From positions 4,092,001 to 4,156,000 of the forward strand of contig JAJFZO010000566.1 of assembly GCA_021397835.1 (NCBI GenBank): a stretch of 64,000 nt of DNA, in the 5' to 3' direction. This stretch comes from Moringa oleifera. Taxonomy: Eukaryota; Streptophyta; Magnoliopsida; Brassicales; Moringaceae. A program made the position numbers and the translations under genes. Under the pieces are notes generated by a model. That model was not told where the DNA came from, made no database searches, and saw only the letters and a list, made by a program, of their open reading frames with translations. Below, one piece after another: positions 49,202-62,100 of the stretch; the first letter of the stretch is position 1; each line of letters opens with the position of its first letter.

Positions 49202-49552
49202 ATTATACCTATATATTATTAAATATGATTGATAGTACAATAATTTAGTGAATTTATCAATAAAATTTAATAAATTCACATATATTTAGCTTGATTTAAT
49301 TTTGATTAGTACTTTAGCATTTGACTTGAACTGATCCAATTTATAATTTGAATTAAAAATTTTTAACTTGAGCCGAATAGATAACTAAAAATATTCAAAC
49401 TCATGGACTTGAAATTAATGATTTAATTTAATTTATTTGTTTTAATTGATTTTTTTATTCACGTTAGTCATAGACTTATGAGACTATTACAATGCATGCA
49501 ATACGCAATCATAAATCATGTAATTTTTTTTTTAAAAAAATCAAATATAAAT

Positions 49553-49577
49553 ATCCATTTTCATTTTCATTTTCATT
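49553..49577. repeat. (ttttca)n microsatellite
   Basis: Four consecutive ttttca-like hexamers. Confidence 0.6.
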
Positions 49578-50029
49578 CTTTTTACATAATTCTTCAATTT
49601 CTCTTGATTTTCTCATTCAATTCTGTCACCACACATTTTATTTATTTAAATTCTTTCCATTTTTTTAAATTCACTTAATGCTTTCAATTCATAAAATTTT
49701 CAATTATTTTTCTATCTTCCCTATTTTTTTTCACTCAAATTCTTTTTTCTCTCTTATTTCTTTCACAATTTATTTTTTTTAATATTTCTTATACGACAAT
49801 TTTTTTCAAGAAAATTTATCTTCTCTAAACATGAAGTTGTGAAATCTCAACCTTGTTAAATATAATCGATATCAATATTTTGTTGATGAAATAAATCTTA
49901 ATCTAGTTTTTAGAATTTAAAAATATATTTCTCAAACTCATTGATTTATTTCAATTCTTACTCATCCATATATCTATATTTTCTTATGATAATGATGAAA
50001 AAATTTAGGAAAAACGTAGAAAGATCGAT

Positions 50030-50160
50030 TTGTTCAAGATTCATATGAAAAAGTGGACAAGCTCAACAAAAGTAAGGCAGCTGGTTGCAACTATTGCTGT
50101 GAGGGATTTAAATTGTCAAAATCAAAAAATTATGGTACATGTTGAAGGTAAATAAATAAC
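50030..50160 (+). pseudogene. hAT transposase BED zinc-finger fragment
   Basis: The plus strand reads EKVDKLNKSKAAGCNYCCEG then KSKNYGTC before a stop. The CNYC pair after a Lys-rich lead and the SKN-GT block match the start of the BED zinc finger of plant hAT transposases. The His-x-C half is lost. Only this short piece is visible. Confidence 0.45.
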
Positions 50161-50299
50161 AAGTACAAAAGTTGTGAAATCAAAATCACAAGTTCAATGC
50201 AAAATTGCAAGGTAAGGTACTTCTAATAATCAATTATTTTATTACATAAAAACAAACATTATAAAACAAACTAAATTTAATGATAAAAAATTCTATGCT

Positions 50300-51000
50300 A
50301 AACATATAAAATTTCGTTACTAAAAAACATAGCGATGGACTAGTGACATAATCTGTTCGTCGTAAAAAAGCTCATAATAAAGGAAGCTAGCAATGAAATT
50401 TTAGGTTCATTACTAAGCTTGGCAATGAAAGATTTCGTTCTCGAGCCGTCACCACCTAAGATTGATGTTAAAGAATCGATGAGGACTGCTTCTTTTCAAA
50501 GCTTAGTAGCAAAGTTCGTGATTAGCCCATCATTGATATGCTTTTAATATCATTAGTGAAAAATTATATTATATATTTATATTTTTAATTTATTAATTTA
50601 TTGATTATTTTATATCATTTTACCATTTTATTCATTATATAACCTATAAATAAATAATAATTAACTAATAAAATAGTTAAAATTAAAAAAATTAAATTAT
50701 ATATATAACTGAAAATTTAATACATACTATACTATTTCAATCATTTTAAAACAAAAAAAATAAAATTGATGATGTCATTTTAAGGGTCAATCTCGACATA
50801 AAGTGGAGCCATCGAGCATTGCTTGAGAGGAGTGAAAAGGTGAGCTTATCAAAAAAAGGCCTCCATTTGCAAATATACTCATTCATATTACCTTCCTTTG
50901 CTCAAAATGCTCATTCGTCCTAGCTTTTAGCAGCTCAACACGGTCTTATTCTCTCTATCTATACTCTTCCTCTAAACATTCTTCCACAACCTTCACTTTC
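50300..51000 (-). mobile_element. CACTA (En/Spm-like) fragment 1
   Basis: A gttactaaaaaacatagcgatgga start resembles the CACTA terminus plus its subterminal tagcga-gga motif, followed by further gtcgt/agcaatga repeats. At 50,860-51,000 the sequence (catattaccttcctttgctc...ctcttcctctaaacattcttcc) parallels 52,975-53,070 inside the larger CACTA element, where it would encode the coiled-coil end of a transposase-associated protein on the minus strand. Confidence 0.5.
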
Positions 51001-52320
51001 TCATTTTATATCTTTAATTAAAATTTCATTGGACATTTTGAAGTTTGTTTGCCAAAACTTTAGCAATAACTTATGAACAACATTATATAAGCTAATACGG
51101 TGAAAATCTAGAGCTGACCTCGAATCCTTAATTTTGGAAAGCAAGAATATGTGCGTATGATTTATTTTTATTAAGGAACCTTCATGCTTTAGGAAACCCA
51201 AGGTTATGAAGGTGATCTCATTGCTAACAAGTCCTTAGTGTCTTTAGAAGAGCCCCATATTTATGCCATTCGAACCTAAGGCTTTGTTTAGAGTCATTCG
51301 GTGAAGAATTTTAGACACTTTAGTTGTTGTATAGCTTTTTTTTCAATTCCTCCTACATGTTGCTAAATGATCTACCCCTGATGGCATTGTATATAATGTA
51401 TACCTTAATGGTGAGGAGCAAGTAAAGACATTGGTAAAATAATTCATGAAGACCCTAGCTATATTATTTGTAGTGGTCATCCAAATGTTATTATGGTCCT
51501 GAAGCTTTAAGACTTTATTGGTTCCTCTTTTGTTAGAAGAAATTAATGAAAGAACTTAGTATTATGATCACCTTCTTTAAGTCAGGAACATCTTGATCTT
51601 TAATACCACATCAACTCCTTATCATGAAGAAGGCAATTAAACTGCTACTTATAACCCTTTAGATATACTATTGTTGATCCTTGTTCTGGGGTAAGCAAAA
51701 GTTTAATTACGTAGTGTATCTTGCTAGATTTTAATTTAAGGATGGCTATTCCTAAGTACATCTTTATCCTCTCAGGTTATGGCAAAACCACATGCTTCAA
51801 TCTTTTGTTTAAGTTCAGTCCATGAACATGCAACATTAGTGCTCCAATAGTCCTCGATGGTGGCTTTGCATCCAGGATGTGGCATCCACATATTTTTGAA
51901 ACGAAACCTTTTCTGGTAATGGTTTGAATGTGAGATAATACTTGAGAATACAAGAGCTAGATGGTCAGATGATGACATAGGTATCTAGTGCTCATTAAAG
52001 CTTGACCATAGATTTAACCATGCCTGATTAACCAATCCTTAATCTAACTGCCCCAAAATTTGTTTGGTAGCTTGACCTCTAGACTAGGTGAATTTTAATC
52101 TTGTAACATGGATGCCCATTAGCTCATAGTCTACAATGGCTTCATAAAAATTGACCATTTAACTTCTATTACATATTAATCCTTCCATTTTCTCATCATT
52201 AGAGATCATTTCACTAAAGTTTCCAATAACGAGCAAGAGTAGGTTAAACTACAAGTGCAATTCCCTCAACAAGTTCCATGAAGCCATCTTATCTTATGCT
52301 TTAGGGTTTCCATAAAACTT
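51000..52320 (-). mobile_element. LINE (L1-type) endonuclease and reverse-transcriptase fragment, antisense
   Basis: On the minus strand a degenerate ORF2 can be followed in order. Near 52,250-52,000 it shows NFSEMIS (for DFNEIL), VDYELMGIHVTRLKFTW and a Leu-Asp repeat. At 51,978-51,772 it reads SSDHLALVFS and KRFRFKNMWMPHPGC, the end of the endonuclease domain. At 51,600-51,540 LKEGDHNTKFFH appears. At 51,201-51,001 it reads NHTHIFLLSKIKDS and DFHRISLYNVVHKLLLK, the first reverse-transcriptase blocks (normally NHT-I-LIPK and DFRPISLCNV-YK). It ends abruptly at 51,001, a truncation. Many stops. Confidence 0.8.
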
Positions 52321-53099
52321 GATGAATCTATTGAAAAAAATTCAGCTTTAGTGGTAGATTTTTTTCGTCGTTAAAATTAAAAAAAATCTTTTACTAAATA
52401 TTTTAATGAAAAAAATTCATCATTAAAATGATTGTCACAAAAAATTAACGATAGATTTTTAGATCCATCGCTAAAATAGTGATCGAATTAGTCAGTCATG
52501 AATTTAGTAATCGATTTTATCCGTCTCCAAGAATTCATGAGGTAATGACTGATTTGAAAATCTTATCGACCGATTAGCGGTAGATGCATCTATAAGTAAG
52601 TTTCATTTTAGTGACAAATTATACATGAGTAAGATTTAAGATTTTAGCGACTGATTGAAAATTGTCGCCAAGTTTTAGCGACTAATTTCTTTTATCTATT
52701 ACTAAGTTTAGCAACTGATTAAAAGTTGAAGACTTACTGATATATCAAAATCAGTCGCTAAATCTTAAACTTTAGTGTCAGATTATTTTTGTCATTGAAC
52801 TGATATAACTTTAAAAAATAAAATTAATTTTAAACTATACACTGAATAAAGCAAACTAAAATTACATATAATCCATAAAAAATAAATTTAAGCATCAAAG
52901 GAACCATCAAGCATGTTAAAGATGCACTTCTTAGAAGCATAACCTCTATCCTCTAGATGCGCTCATTCATATTAACCTCTCTTTATAAGTGCTCTTGAAA
53001 CTAGGTCTCGAATCGTAGGCGATCATGATCCCTCATCTTACACTTCTCCTCCAAATACTTCTTTAGAGTCTTCTGCCCTTTTTTTCATATGCCCCTTTA

Positions 53100-54450
53100 A
53101 AGTCCTACTCTCCTTTTCAATGCGCTTTTTTATAGACTGATGCTCCAGCTTTATGTGCTCTTTTTTAGCTTTTATCTTAAAGCATGTATCTAGCATAACT
53201 ACGTTGTCAACAAAGCATCCACTACTAGAACTGTTGTCTGAATACCATGATCGGGCTTAAGAGGCAAGCTCATACACCTGAGACTTTTTCTCTTTAGTTA
53301 CTACCTTATAATGGAGTTTAGTATAGTCCACCTCAGAAGTGTCAAAAGATTCCTTTTGTGGCTGGGCAACGAGGTAACTAACTCCTCAAAGCATCCTTGC
53401 AATAAAGCATTTTATTAAATTATTCGTTAACTAAATCAAATAATAATTATAGTTAATTATTAAATATTAAAAAAATAAACTTACATTTACTTTTTTGGCA
53501 TGCTCATTGATGAACTCATCGTGGTTGGACTTCTTAGTATGAACCCGTTTAAAAAGCTCTATAGCAATTGGCTCGCGACCTTATTCCTGCACCTACAAAA
53601 AAATATAATTAATAAATATTCGTATCCTTTTTGTTTATATTTATACAAATATTTTAAATGTCATACTTACCATGAGTCGGTAATGAACATGAACCGACAC
53701 ACTATGTCGAGAGACAACTGACTCAGGTCTGCCTGTCTCACTCAATCGATTACAGGACATGGTCACACATTTCTGTTTATACTCTAACCTATTCCATTCT
53801 ATTTGCCACTACTCTCATGTTGTATCTGGGCACAAATTGAGACTTATTTCTTACCTTGTGGTGACACACATATATCAAATCAGCATATGAGTCTATAGCT
53901 CTAGCCTCCCATACAGCCTTCACCACCTAAAATGTTTTTGTAGCACAATAGCTGGTTGTAGGTATGGTAATATATATATATATATATATATATATACGGT
54001 AAATAATTATTTACCTTAAATTCATTAAAGTAAAAATCTTTGGTTTACCAAAAAACCGCCTTTAACATGTACTGAGATGGGTCATTATAAGTCTTCACGA
54101 AGTATATTGATATAAAGGGTTAATCCTATCAAAAAGACAACAAACAAGTCATAAAAATTATTAAGATAATTTATAAAGATAATGATACAAGTAATAAAAA
54201 CATTAATTATAAATACTTACGTGTTATTGGCTACATAAATCTTTTGTCTACCTATATTATACAAATTTTTTGAGCTAGATATCCTATTAGCAGCAAATCC
54301 AAAAGAGCTTAAAGCAAAGCTGGTAAACCCATCCAATGGTGTAGATGAATGGTGCGATTGTGTCCTCATTCTCATCTTGGGGATGCGAAAATGGAGATAC
54401 TAATTGTAAACCTTTAGCCTCCAAAGTCACCTCTCCCTCTAGAGTCACCT
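53100..54450 (-). pseudogene. CACTA transposase-associated protein (Transposase_24-like) remnant
   Basis: On the minus strand, a block around 53,480-53,600 reads RANCYRAFKRVHTKKSNHDEF and INEHAKKVN after small shifts. The 'ELF---H-KK-G-F-D--A-----' arrangement is typical of the Transposase_24 family linked to plant CACTA elements. The segment at 52,970-53,180 would give the charged coiled coil that follows it. It is fragmented by stops and AT-rich insertions, including an (AT)n run. Confidence 0.5.
53971..53995. repeat. (TA)n microsatellite
   Basis: About twelve ta dinucleotides inside the CACTA element. Confidence 0.85.
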
Positions 54451-56419
54451 CATCTCCCTCAAACTCTCATTTAATCATATTGATAAAGTTAATAAGATTA
54501 AGTTAATTTGACAGATAAATTTTTATAAAAAATTCAACAAAATCTTCCCTGAAAATTGAATTAAAACCTCCTAAAATACATGATAAAAACACAATGTGAC
54601 AAATAACCAGATCAACACACATTTCACAAAATAATGTATTAAATAATTCATTCAATAGTTATAAAATATTGAAATCAATACATATACATTAATTTAAATA
54701 TAATTAATCATTATTTTCAAAGTCCGCTTCTTCTTAATCTTTCACTTTCAAAATCTGGCTTATTTAATATGTCTTTTTTTTCATCATCAATATCTATCAG
54801 TGTCCCCCTTGGATTATTTAATGAGATAGAATGATCATTTACATCATTCTCAATTTGATAGGCATCTACCTTCTTATCTTAAAAAGGAACATCTTGAGTT
54901 AATCCACAAGTAAAACTAAAGTTTGAAAGTTCAACGACAGACATGGTCTTTTTGCAAACGACCTATCAGTCATGCTTATCATGCCTCAAGCTTGGATAAG
55001 AAATATAATAAACTTGAGTTACTTATAAAGACAAGACAAATAGTTTATAATTATTTAGCCTCCTTGTGTGATTGACATCTAAGTAATTTACTTATATTGA
55101 AATCTAATTAATTTATTTATCTCAAATTAAAATTTAATTAAACTGTTAAATTTACTAGTCTAAATAATCTAAGCAATCTAACTCATTAATCCTAATAAAC
55201 ATATACTTAATTAACATCTTAATTAACAAATAAATTGACAACATCAATATTTTTATTTAAGAAATTACTCTTTAACTAACTTAAAATTAATTACATATCT
55301 AATTATATTAAAAATATTTAATTAATAATTAAATATTCAAATCTCAATATATAATTACAACTACAATATTTAATTAACATACTAACAATAATTAACAAGT
55401 AACAATTAAAAACTAATTACAATTAACATATAGTTACTTCTGCATTGATAATTAACATATACTAACAATTAATTAACTAATAATTAATTAAAATTAATTA
55501 AAAATTAATCCAAAATCTCTTCATTGTTTGACAGCCAAATGCTGGTGAAGTGTGGGTGATGGTGGTGGCTAAACGGTGATGCACAACCCTTGCAATAGGT
55601 ATGGGTATACTGTCTCAATGGGTATGGATATATAACAAATACATAAAGAGAAAGAAAGGAGAGGGAGAAGAGATGATTTTTTGATCGATATTGCTTTGCC
55701 GATGACAATTTACTAGGGAAAAGATGGGGAGAAAAAGAAGAAACCTAGGGGGGAGAGAGAGATGCCTAGAGAGTTATAAAGAAAGAGAGAGAGCTACACA
55801 AAGAAGGAAGGGTGGCAACATACCCACTTAATGGTGGTTGTTAGGCCTTAGGTTTAATCCAAGGCTTTAATGTTCACTAATAATAAGCCTAAAGGGTTGT
55901 CGTTAGCAAGCCAATGATAAACGTGACTGTCAATTGCTAGATAACGATTGCCTTACATGGTTGTCATTAGGCCTTATGTGAAAACCAAAGGCCTTAGAGG
56001 GTTGTCGCTAGCTGACAACCGCCCTCACGATGGCTGTTAGGCTTTAACGATAGCCACTTATGGTAGTCGCTAACTATTAACGACAACCAAATGGTGATTG
56101 CTAGTCTTCCACCTTAGTAACCATCATCTTAGTTAGTCATTAAATCTATTATTTTTTTTTCCAAATTTAGTGATCGAATTCTTATCTGTCATTAGATTTT
56201 CAAGAAAAAATAATATAAATTAATTAAAAATAAGTTTAACAATTGAATTTTAATTTATCACTAAATTTTATCATTATTTTATTACTAATTAGCTTTAAGT
56301 GAAAATTTTAATTTTGTAACAATTATGTCATTAATTTTTTACTATCTAATGATTGATTAAGTCTGTTGTTAATTTTTATTGTTATTTTTGAGATTTTTTT
56401 ATATAGTGATCTTTATCGA

Positions 56420-57900
56420 TCAAGGCAACTAGAACCATTGGACTAGATATCTAGGTGGTTAGTCGAATAAGACTTAAGAGTAGCACTCATACTTTTTACC
56501 ATAAGATAACGAGTGCTTGACTTCTACCTTCACTCTCAACTACAAAGCATCCTTCAAAACCCAACTTCAGTCGTTTTTATTCCATTGTCGTTCTCTTCCT
56601 CTTCGTTTCACATAGAAAGAGAGCTTAAGGATTGTGTAACTGACCATTTTGGTTAGTTCATGCACTGTCTGGGGCGCCCTAAGACCTCACAGTTCTAGGT
56701 AAGGTAATTCATAATATTTGATGAGGCTGGTAGTTTCCAGCCTTCATCGACCTTGTTAGTGTTACTTCAATCTCATATGACCGTAGTGGGCAAGCTTTCT
56801 TTAACCAAGGATCCAGCTGATCACCCAGTTCTTTTGTACCTATTCTGGTCTCTTCATCATCTCCAAAGTGTGGGTAGGCTGATCAGCCTGGGTCATGCCC
56901 TGTCTTCGAGCTTGTTTCTTCCATTTGGTTTCAGCCTTCTCTACAAGGGATGGAGACTTGGCTTTGAGCACCGTTAGACTAGTATACTTGGCAGTGTGTA
57001 GTTTGATCTTAGGCCCTGCATCAGAGTTTGAAAATTGAGTAAATGTCTTCACTGGCATGGAGGGACCCCAGCCATGCAAATCTGGCACGTGCCCCATTTG
57101 CTTTGATACATATTAATTTATATCAACATGATACATATAATTCAATTAATTGTGTTAATTAATTGGTATCAACATGATTTGCATACTTATAACTTGTTTA
57201 ATGTTATATTTAAAAAATATATTTGATTTTTATATTAGTTAATAAAATAAAAAAATAATAAACATAATAAAGATTTTTTTGAGAGATAAACATTTTCTTA
57301 AAATGCATGTTATGTTATATGATGTTATATTATGTTATTTCATGTCAATATCAAAATCAGCTTTACTTAATTTATATTTCTTCTTCACACATTCACTTCT
57401 CATTTTACGGCCTACAGTACTTTTCCCTGAATATCATTTTTCTTGCAAACTTTCTTGACAATCAAACAAAAAGAGAATAACATTTACAATATTATGTTCA
57501 TTGGCTTTGGCCACACCAACACTATCTCATGTATGATATTTTTGTGCAATCATTTGGAAGACATCAACAAAGATTAGTAAATTTAACAAGTGGAGCTTTA
57601 TGGAGAAACTTAAATATATATAATTGTGTCACCAAAAAGCAATGCTCAACTACTTGTTCACTCATGAAATCCCAAAAGGGTATCCACTTCTATAGGACTT
57701 TATTATTCATATAAAAATAAAGTTGACACAAACACCCACTTTTATTCAGGAGAAGAACAAGCACTTAAGCTGGTGACAAGCACATACTTAACAAGATGCA
57801 AATAAACTGAAATAGGTAACATAATCTGAGTATTTCTCCTGTAAACCCTGGCCGGGTACTTGTATTATTGTATAGAGACCAGTTGGAAAGCTAGCTAATT
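56420..57900. other. Intergenic stretch, unclassified low-copy or LTR-like DNA
   Basis: 56,640-57,090 is less AT-rich and its minus strand keeps an 85-codon frame (56840-57097) with Lys-rich sequence but no motif I recognise. Phrases such as gcactgtctggggcgccctaa suggest a retroelement leader, but I cannot assign it. The last part is the 3' flank of the expansin gene. Confidence 0.35.
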
Positions 57901-57912
57901 ATCATTGTTTGA

Positions 57913-59054
57913 TTAATCAAGCAGAATTGCGGTGTTGTAGGCAACCCCAGCCTTCCAGTCAATTGGGATAACGTTTGTTGCTTGCACCCACTTAACCCCA
58001 CCACTGCCACTCACTTGGAACCTCAAGGTTATGGCACCTCTTGGTGGGTTAGCCCTGTCGAAAACTGCCCCAAATGCCCTTCTCATGGGTATCCATTCCT
58101 TACAGTCATCCTGCGAACACCAGCAATTCATACCCATCAAATCTTCTTCTTAATAATGGTAACTTGATATATTAAACAATTGTTATTAGTTTGATAAAGG
58201 TCTGTGCAAATATATTAATTAGGTAGATGGTTAAAAATTATGTACCTGCCATATTTCTACAGCTAAGATGTCGTTAATGCCGGTCTGGTACAAGGCAACA
58301 ATGGCCAAGTAGTCAGGGAACCTGCTATGCTCATGGACCTTGAACATAAGGTTGTAACCAGGATATCGGCAAGGGACTCTCTGGTATTCAACGTCGATGA
58401 CGCCAAAAGCAAACAACTCTGCAATCATATTGGGACGTGCGAGTGCTGCGTAGGCTCGCTCACTGAGGATGAAGTCTGTCCTGTCTCCTTCTCCATAATC
58501 AGTCACTACTATGGTCGTCCCTTGCTCATTGCAATGTTGTGATTTGCACCTAACCTGAAAAATATGAATTTATACTAATCAAGCTCTGGGTGCTAATACT
58601 GTTAATAATAAAATTATCAAATTAACTAAGTAGTATGCGTATATGTATTAGTAGCTTGTTTACTTTATTTATTGTTGTTAGTGTGACTAATTAAGTGGGT
58701 TGAAGTTAACCTGATAGCAGGCACCACAGCCAGTGCCATTCCTGTACAGCCTTGAAACTCCAGAAACCTTGGCATCGTTGACAGTCCTTCCAAATTCACC
58801 ATACCCACAAGCTCCGGCTGCATCAAACAATTATTAGAGCTGACAAAAAAAAGTGATAAACCCTAGTTTTTTCATGCATTAAAGTAAGCAAAAGCAAAGG
58901 CAAGAAAGTTGAACATACTTGGTGTCCCTAAGCAATCAGGGCTACCATAATAAGTTGCTCTTGAGGATGAATATGGATAATAAGAGTAGCACACAGCAGG
59001 CAAAAGCACTGCCACGACAAGAATGTAGTGAAGGGAATTAAGTGCAAAACCCAT
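57913..59054 (-). CDS. EXLB1: Expansin-like B1 (EXLB), 249 aa, 4 exons
   Basis: Expansin-like B proteins are secreted two-domain proteins related to wall-loosening expansins; their biochemical activity is not established. Minus-strand exons: 59054-58919, 58817-58711, 58554-58246, 58110-57913, all GT-AG and in phase. The protein has a signal peptide (MGFALNSLHYILVVAVLLPA), then SRATYYGSPDC, CGYGEFGRTVND, NGTGCGACYQVRCKSQHC, DYGEGDRTDFILS, YQRVPCRYPGYNL and NDILAVEIWQ, followed by the C-terminal domain with DCKEWIPMRRAFGAVFD, NPPRGAITLRF and ending AILLD. The HFD motif of true expansins is replaced by TDF, as in EXLB proteins. I chose the second ATG because it begins directly before the hydrophobic core; an in-frame ATG at 59075 would add seven residues. 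Length fits the family (about 250). Confidence 0.94.
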
Positions 59055-59155
59055 ATTTATCAGCTTTCGTGACACTGTATGTTAAGACAAGAGAAAGAAG
59101 AAGAGGGAATTGGTTAGGAGGTTTTGAGATGTGAAGCTAACATAAGCATGATCAC

Positions 59156-59164
59156 ATATTTATA
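59156..59164 (-). promoter_or_regulatory. TATA box of EXLB1
   Basis: ctataaata on the minus strand, about 100 bases before the start codon. Confidence 0.55.
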
Positions 59165-59169
59165 GTTGG

Positions 59170-62100
59170 TGTTAAGAGGGCAATTGTTGATGTCATTGCC
59201 ACATTTTTCTTCCACTTAGGACCAAGTGTGACCAAGATAGGGTTCAAGGCTGCCAAATGCCTTTGTGGTTTAGTACTTAACTATGTACTACAGAACACGT
59301 AATTGACCTTTTAAGACCCTATCAAATTTAAGATTTTGATTTTATTTTATCTAAGAAGAGGAGATTGGCCTAACTCTTGCACTGTTTTGATTCTTGGCAG
59401 CCGGTAGCTAGGTTAATGGTTTTGCTTTGATAATAGTACTCTTTAATTTATCAGGTTTCTTGTTTTGCCTGTTTAATAATTAACAAGCCAACTCAGATAG
59501 CAAAAGAAATACAAAATTCAGAAATTATGGGATAAGAACCGATGCCATTACTAAATAATACTTAAAAGATCTTGTTGGTACATTTGGAGCATCTATGACA
59601 CGTTGCAGTTATTTTCTTTTCTTTATTTTCTTTTTTTCATAAATTATATTAAAGTATATGCAGCCTATTGGTTTTCCTTGACTACTGGCACTTTCAGATT
59701 CTTTGGTATTATCTTCTTTAACATTCATGAACCGTCATCAAGCTGGATTAGATACTGATAATAATTACCTTAGAATTAGATAAGGTGTTTAAGTCAAAAT
59801 AGGAAGGTAATTAGAAAGTCCCAGGAAGCCACCCTGCCCATGTATCCTTGTTAATACACACAGGTTAATGGAGTCAAAAGCAAAGCCATGGGCTAATTAA
59901 CACTTGTATTAAGTATAAACCCATAAAGGCATTGCTGGGTTTGGTGGTGCCGCACTTGGAGCTGTCAAAACAGGTAACCTTACAGGTTGGTATCAAAATT
60001 GTTGAGTATTTGGCACTGATTGCAGAGAAGAGTAAGTCATCAGTTTACAAATGTGAGACAAATTTTCACTTATGAATTAATTTTTAAGATTAAGAAAGTT
60101 TAAAATTATCTCACAAATCAATATTAAATTTCAAATTTTAATAGTTTCAGTGTACAAGTAAAAGGAAATAAGTTATTATTCCTCTGAGTTAATTATTTAA
60201 TGAATTAAAACAAAATTATTGAGTTATCTCGCATCAATTGTGAAACAAACAAGTGATTATTTTATAAATATAAAAGAAAAATGATGTCATTATCTGACTT
60301 TTGAGATTGAAAGAGTATAAAGAAAAGGAAGGATAAACATTGATATTAGGGGTGGGTGCACTCGGATTTTGGGTATTATGTCTGCAAAACAAGTGGCCAA
60401 GTTGGCATTTGAATATTAATTTTGATATTGAGAGTTGGGCGATGGTAGGGAAGATACCCAAGTGTGCTTGTTCGTGGAAGAAGGGTCCCAAGAGTTGGAA
60501 TTGGTGGTAGGTGAATCAGTCTCTTGGTCGACCATCTGGCCGTCATGTACCATCATAGGGTGCATATTCTGGGAGCCAAATATTAACAATTACAAGCACC
60601 TAGGGTTTAACCAATTTTTATAGGGTAGTGTGAATTTACACATGATAGATCTTGAACAAGGTTTATGCCTACAAGTTTCTTGAAATTAAAATTTATTATT
60701 ATTGTCATTATTATGATCACAGGAAAAATAGTTTTAATAAGATTTGTTATGTACTGAAAATAAAGTTTTTTATTTAATAAATTAATGTTTCGAGTTAAAC
60801 AACCAATTTGATTAAAGCTGAACTCAATCCATTATTAAATAAGTAAATAGTATTAAATTTATACTTCCGACAATTTCCATAAAAAATATATAAACTTAAA
60901 AATCAGGCATGAATCCTTTATATTTAATTATTAAATTCAGGCTCTGAAAATCCAATATCTTGATTATTATAAAAATACAAAATCTTTTATTATATTTAAC
61001 TTGAGAAAATGTTAATTTCATAGAACGGCCACAAACTGGTGGATTCAACATCAACCTTACATTTCTGCTGCAAGGAAGGGTAAGACTCCTTTGGCTTGAC
61101 CTTGCTTCAATCACTTGAGCATATAATTCTGTGTACACTGAACTTCATTTATCAACACGGTATGCTCTTTGATTGCAATTACCCAGGCCATCTGTTCTTC
61201 ATTTGCAAATGAAGTCATAATGTTAACATTTCTGTATTATGAACACAAACTACTGGTCTTGTCACAATGCTTTCTCATTTAAGCACAAATGACTTTGAGA
61301 AATTTGGATATCAAAGAGCCACAAGACCACAGTTTCCGGTACAGAGGACACTTTAAGAAGATAATCTGCTTCAACTAGAATTCAACAAATCAACAACACA
61401 AAGATGCTAATATAGCTAGGAAAGAAGATGTGATAATATACTCTTGAGATTTCATGGCGTCAAAATAAGTGACATTAAATTGAACACTGAATTACATGGC
61501 TGCCACAGCAATGGCGTTTACAAGCTTACATTCCCAATTCCTTGGAACCACAAACCAGCAAGTCACATGCATATTAACATATAGGCAGTGACATGTTCAG
61601 TAGCCATCAATAAACGCCCTCCTTGATCCTCGCTGAAAGCACCATTTGTTCTCAGCTCCTCAAGTCACCATGCAGATAAATCTACAATGCTACAGCCAAT
61701 AAAAAATTAATGCAGCCAAAATGGTATTCTGAGACATTAAAGAGTTTTCATAAAAGCGGAACAAGAGAAATTCTGAAATCTCTTATGACAAAAGATAATC
61801 CACTGTCTCTTAACATGTATAAGCTAACAGAGAGAGAGAGAGAGAGAGAGAGAGTGACTCGCTATAATGTGCTTGAAAACTGACACCACCACCCATCACT
61901 GGGTCCTAACCACTTGAGCAGATAATAGAGGAGACGCTGTAGAGACTTGGGACCAAAGTATGCATACAGTTGAAATCTAAATTCTTTATACTCAGCACCT
62001 TGCTACACTTGGAAAATTCTGGTTAGGGAAAGGGGACATTGGCTCATCCAGTGGGGAAGAAAACTGGAACTACAAGGAAGCAAAAGAGCGGGCAGCTCGA

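Larger units (their letters stand above)
52329..56408. mobile_element. Decayed CACTA (En/Spm-like) DNA transposon
   Basis: The right end reads ...gatttttttatatagtg; its reverse complement cactatataaaaaaat pairs with the left end tattgaaaaaaattc, whose first CAC appears lost. The trinucleotide atc flanks both sides, as a 3-base target duplication. Subterminal regions (52,360-52,800 and 55,850-56,400) carry many short tagcgac/gtcgcta motifs in both orientations, a CACTA feature. The interior (53.0-54.5 kb) carries remnants of a transposase-associated protein on the minus strand. No intact reading frame remains. Confidence 0.6.
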
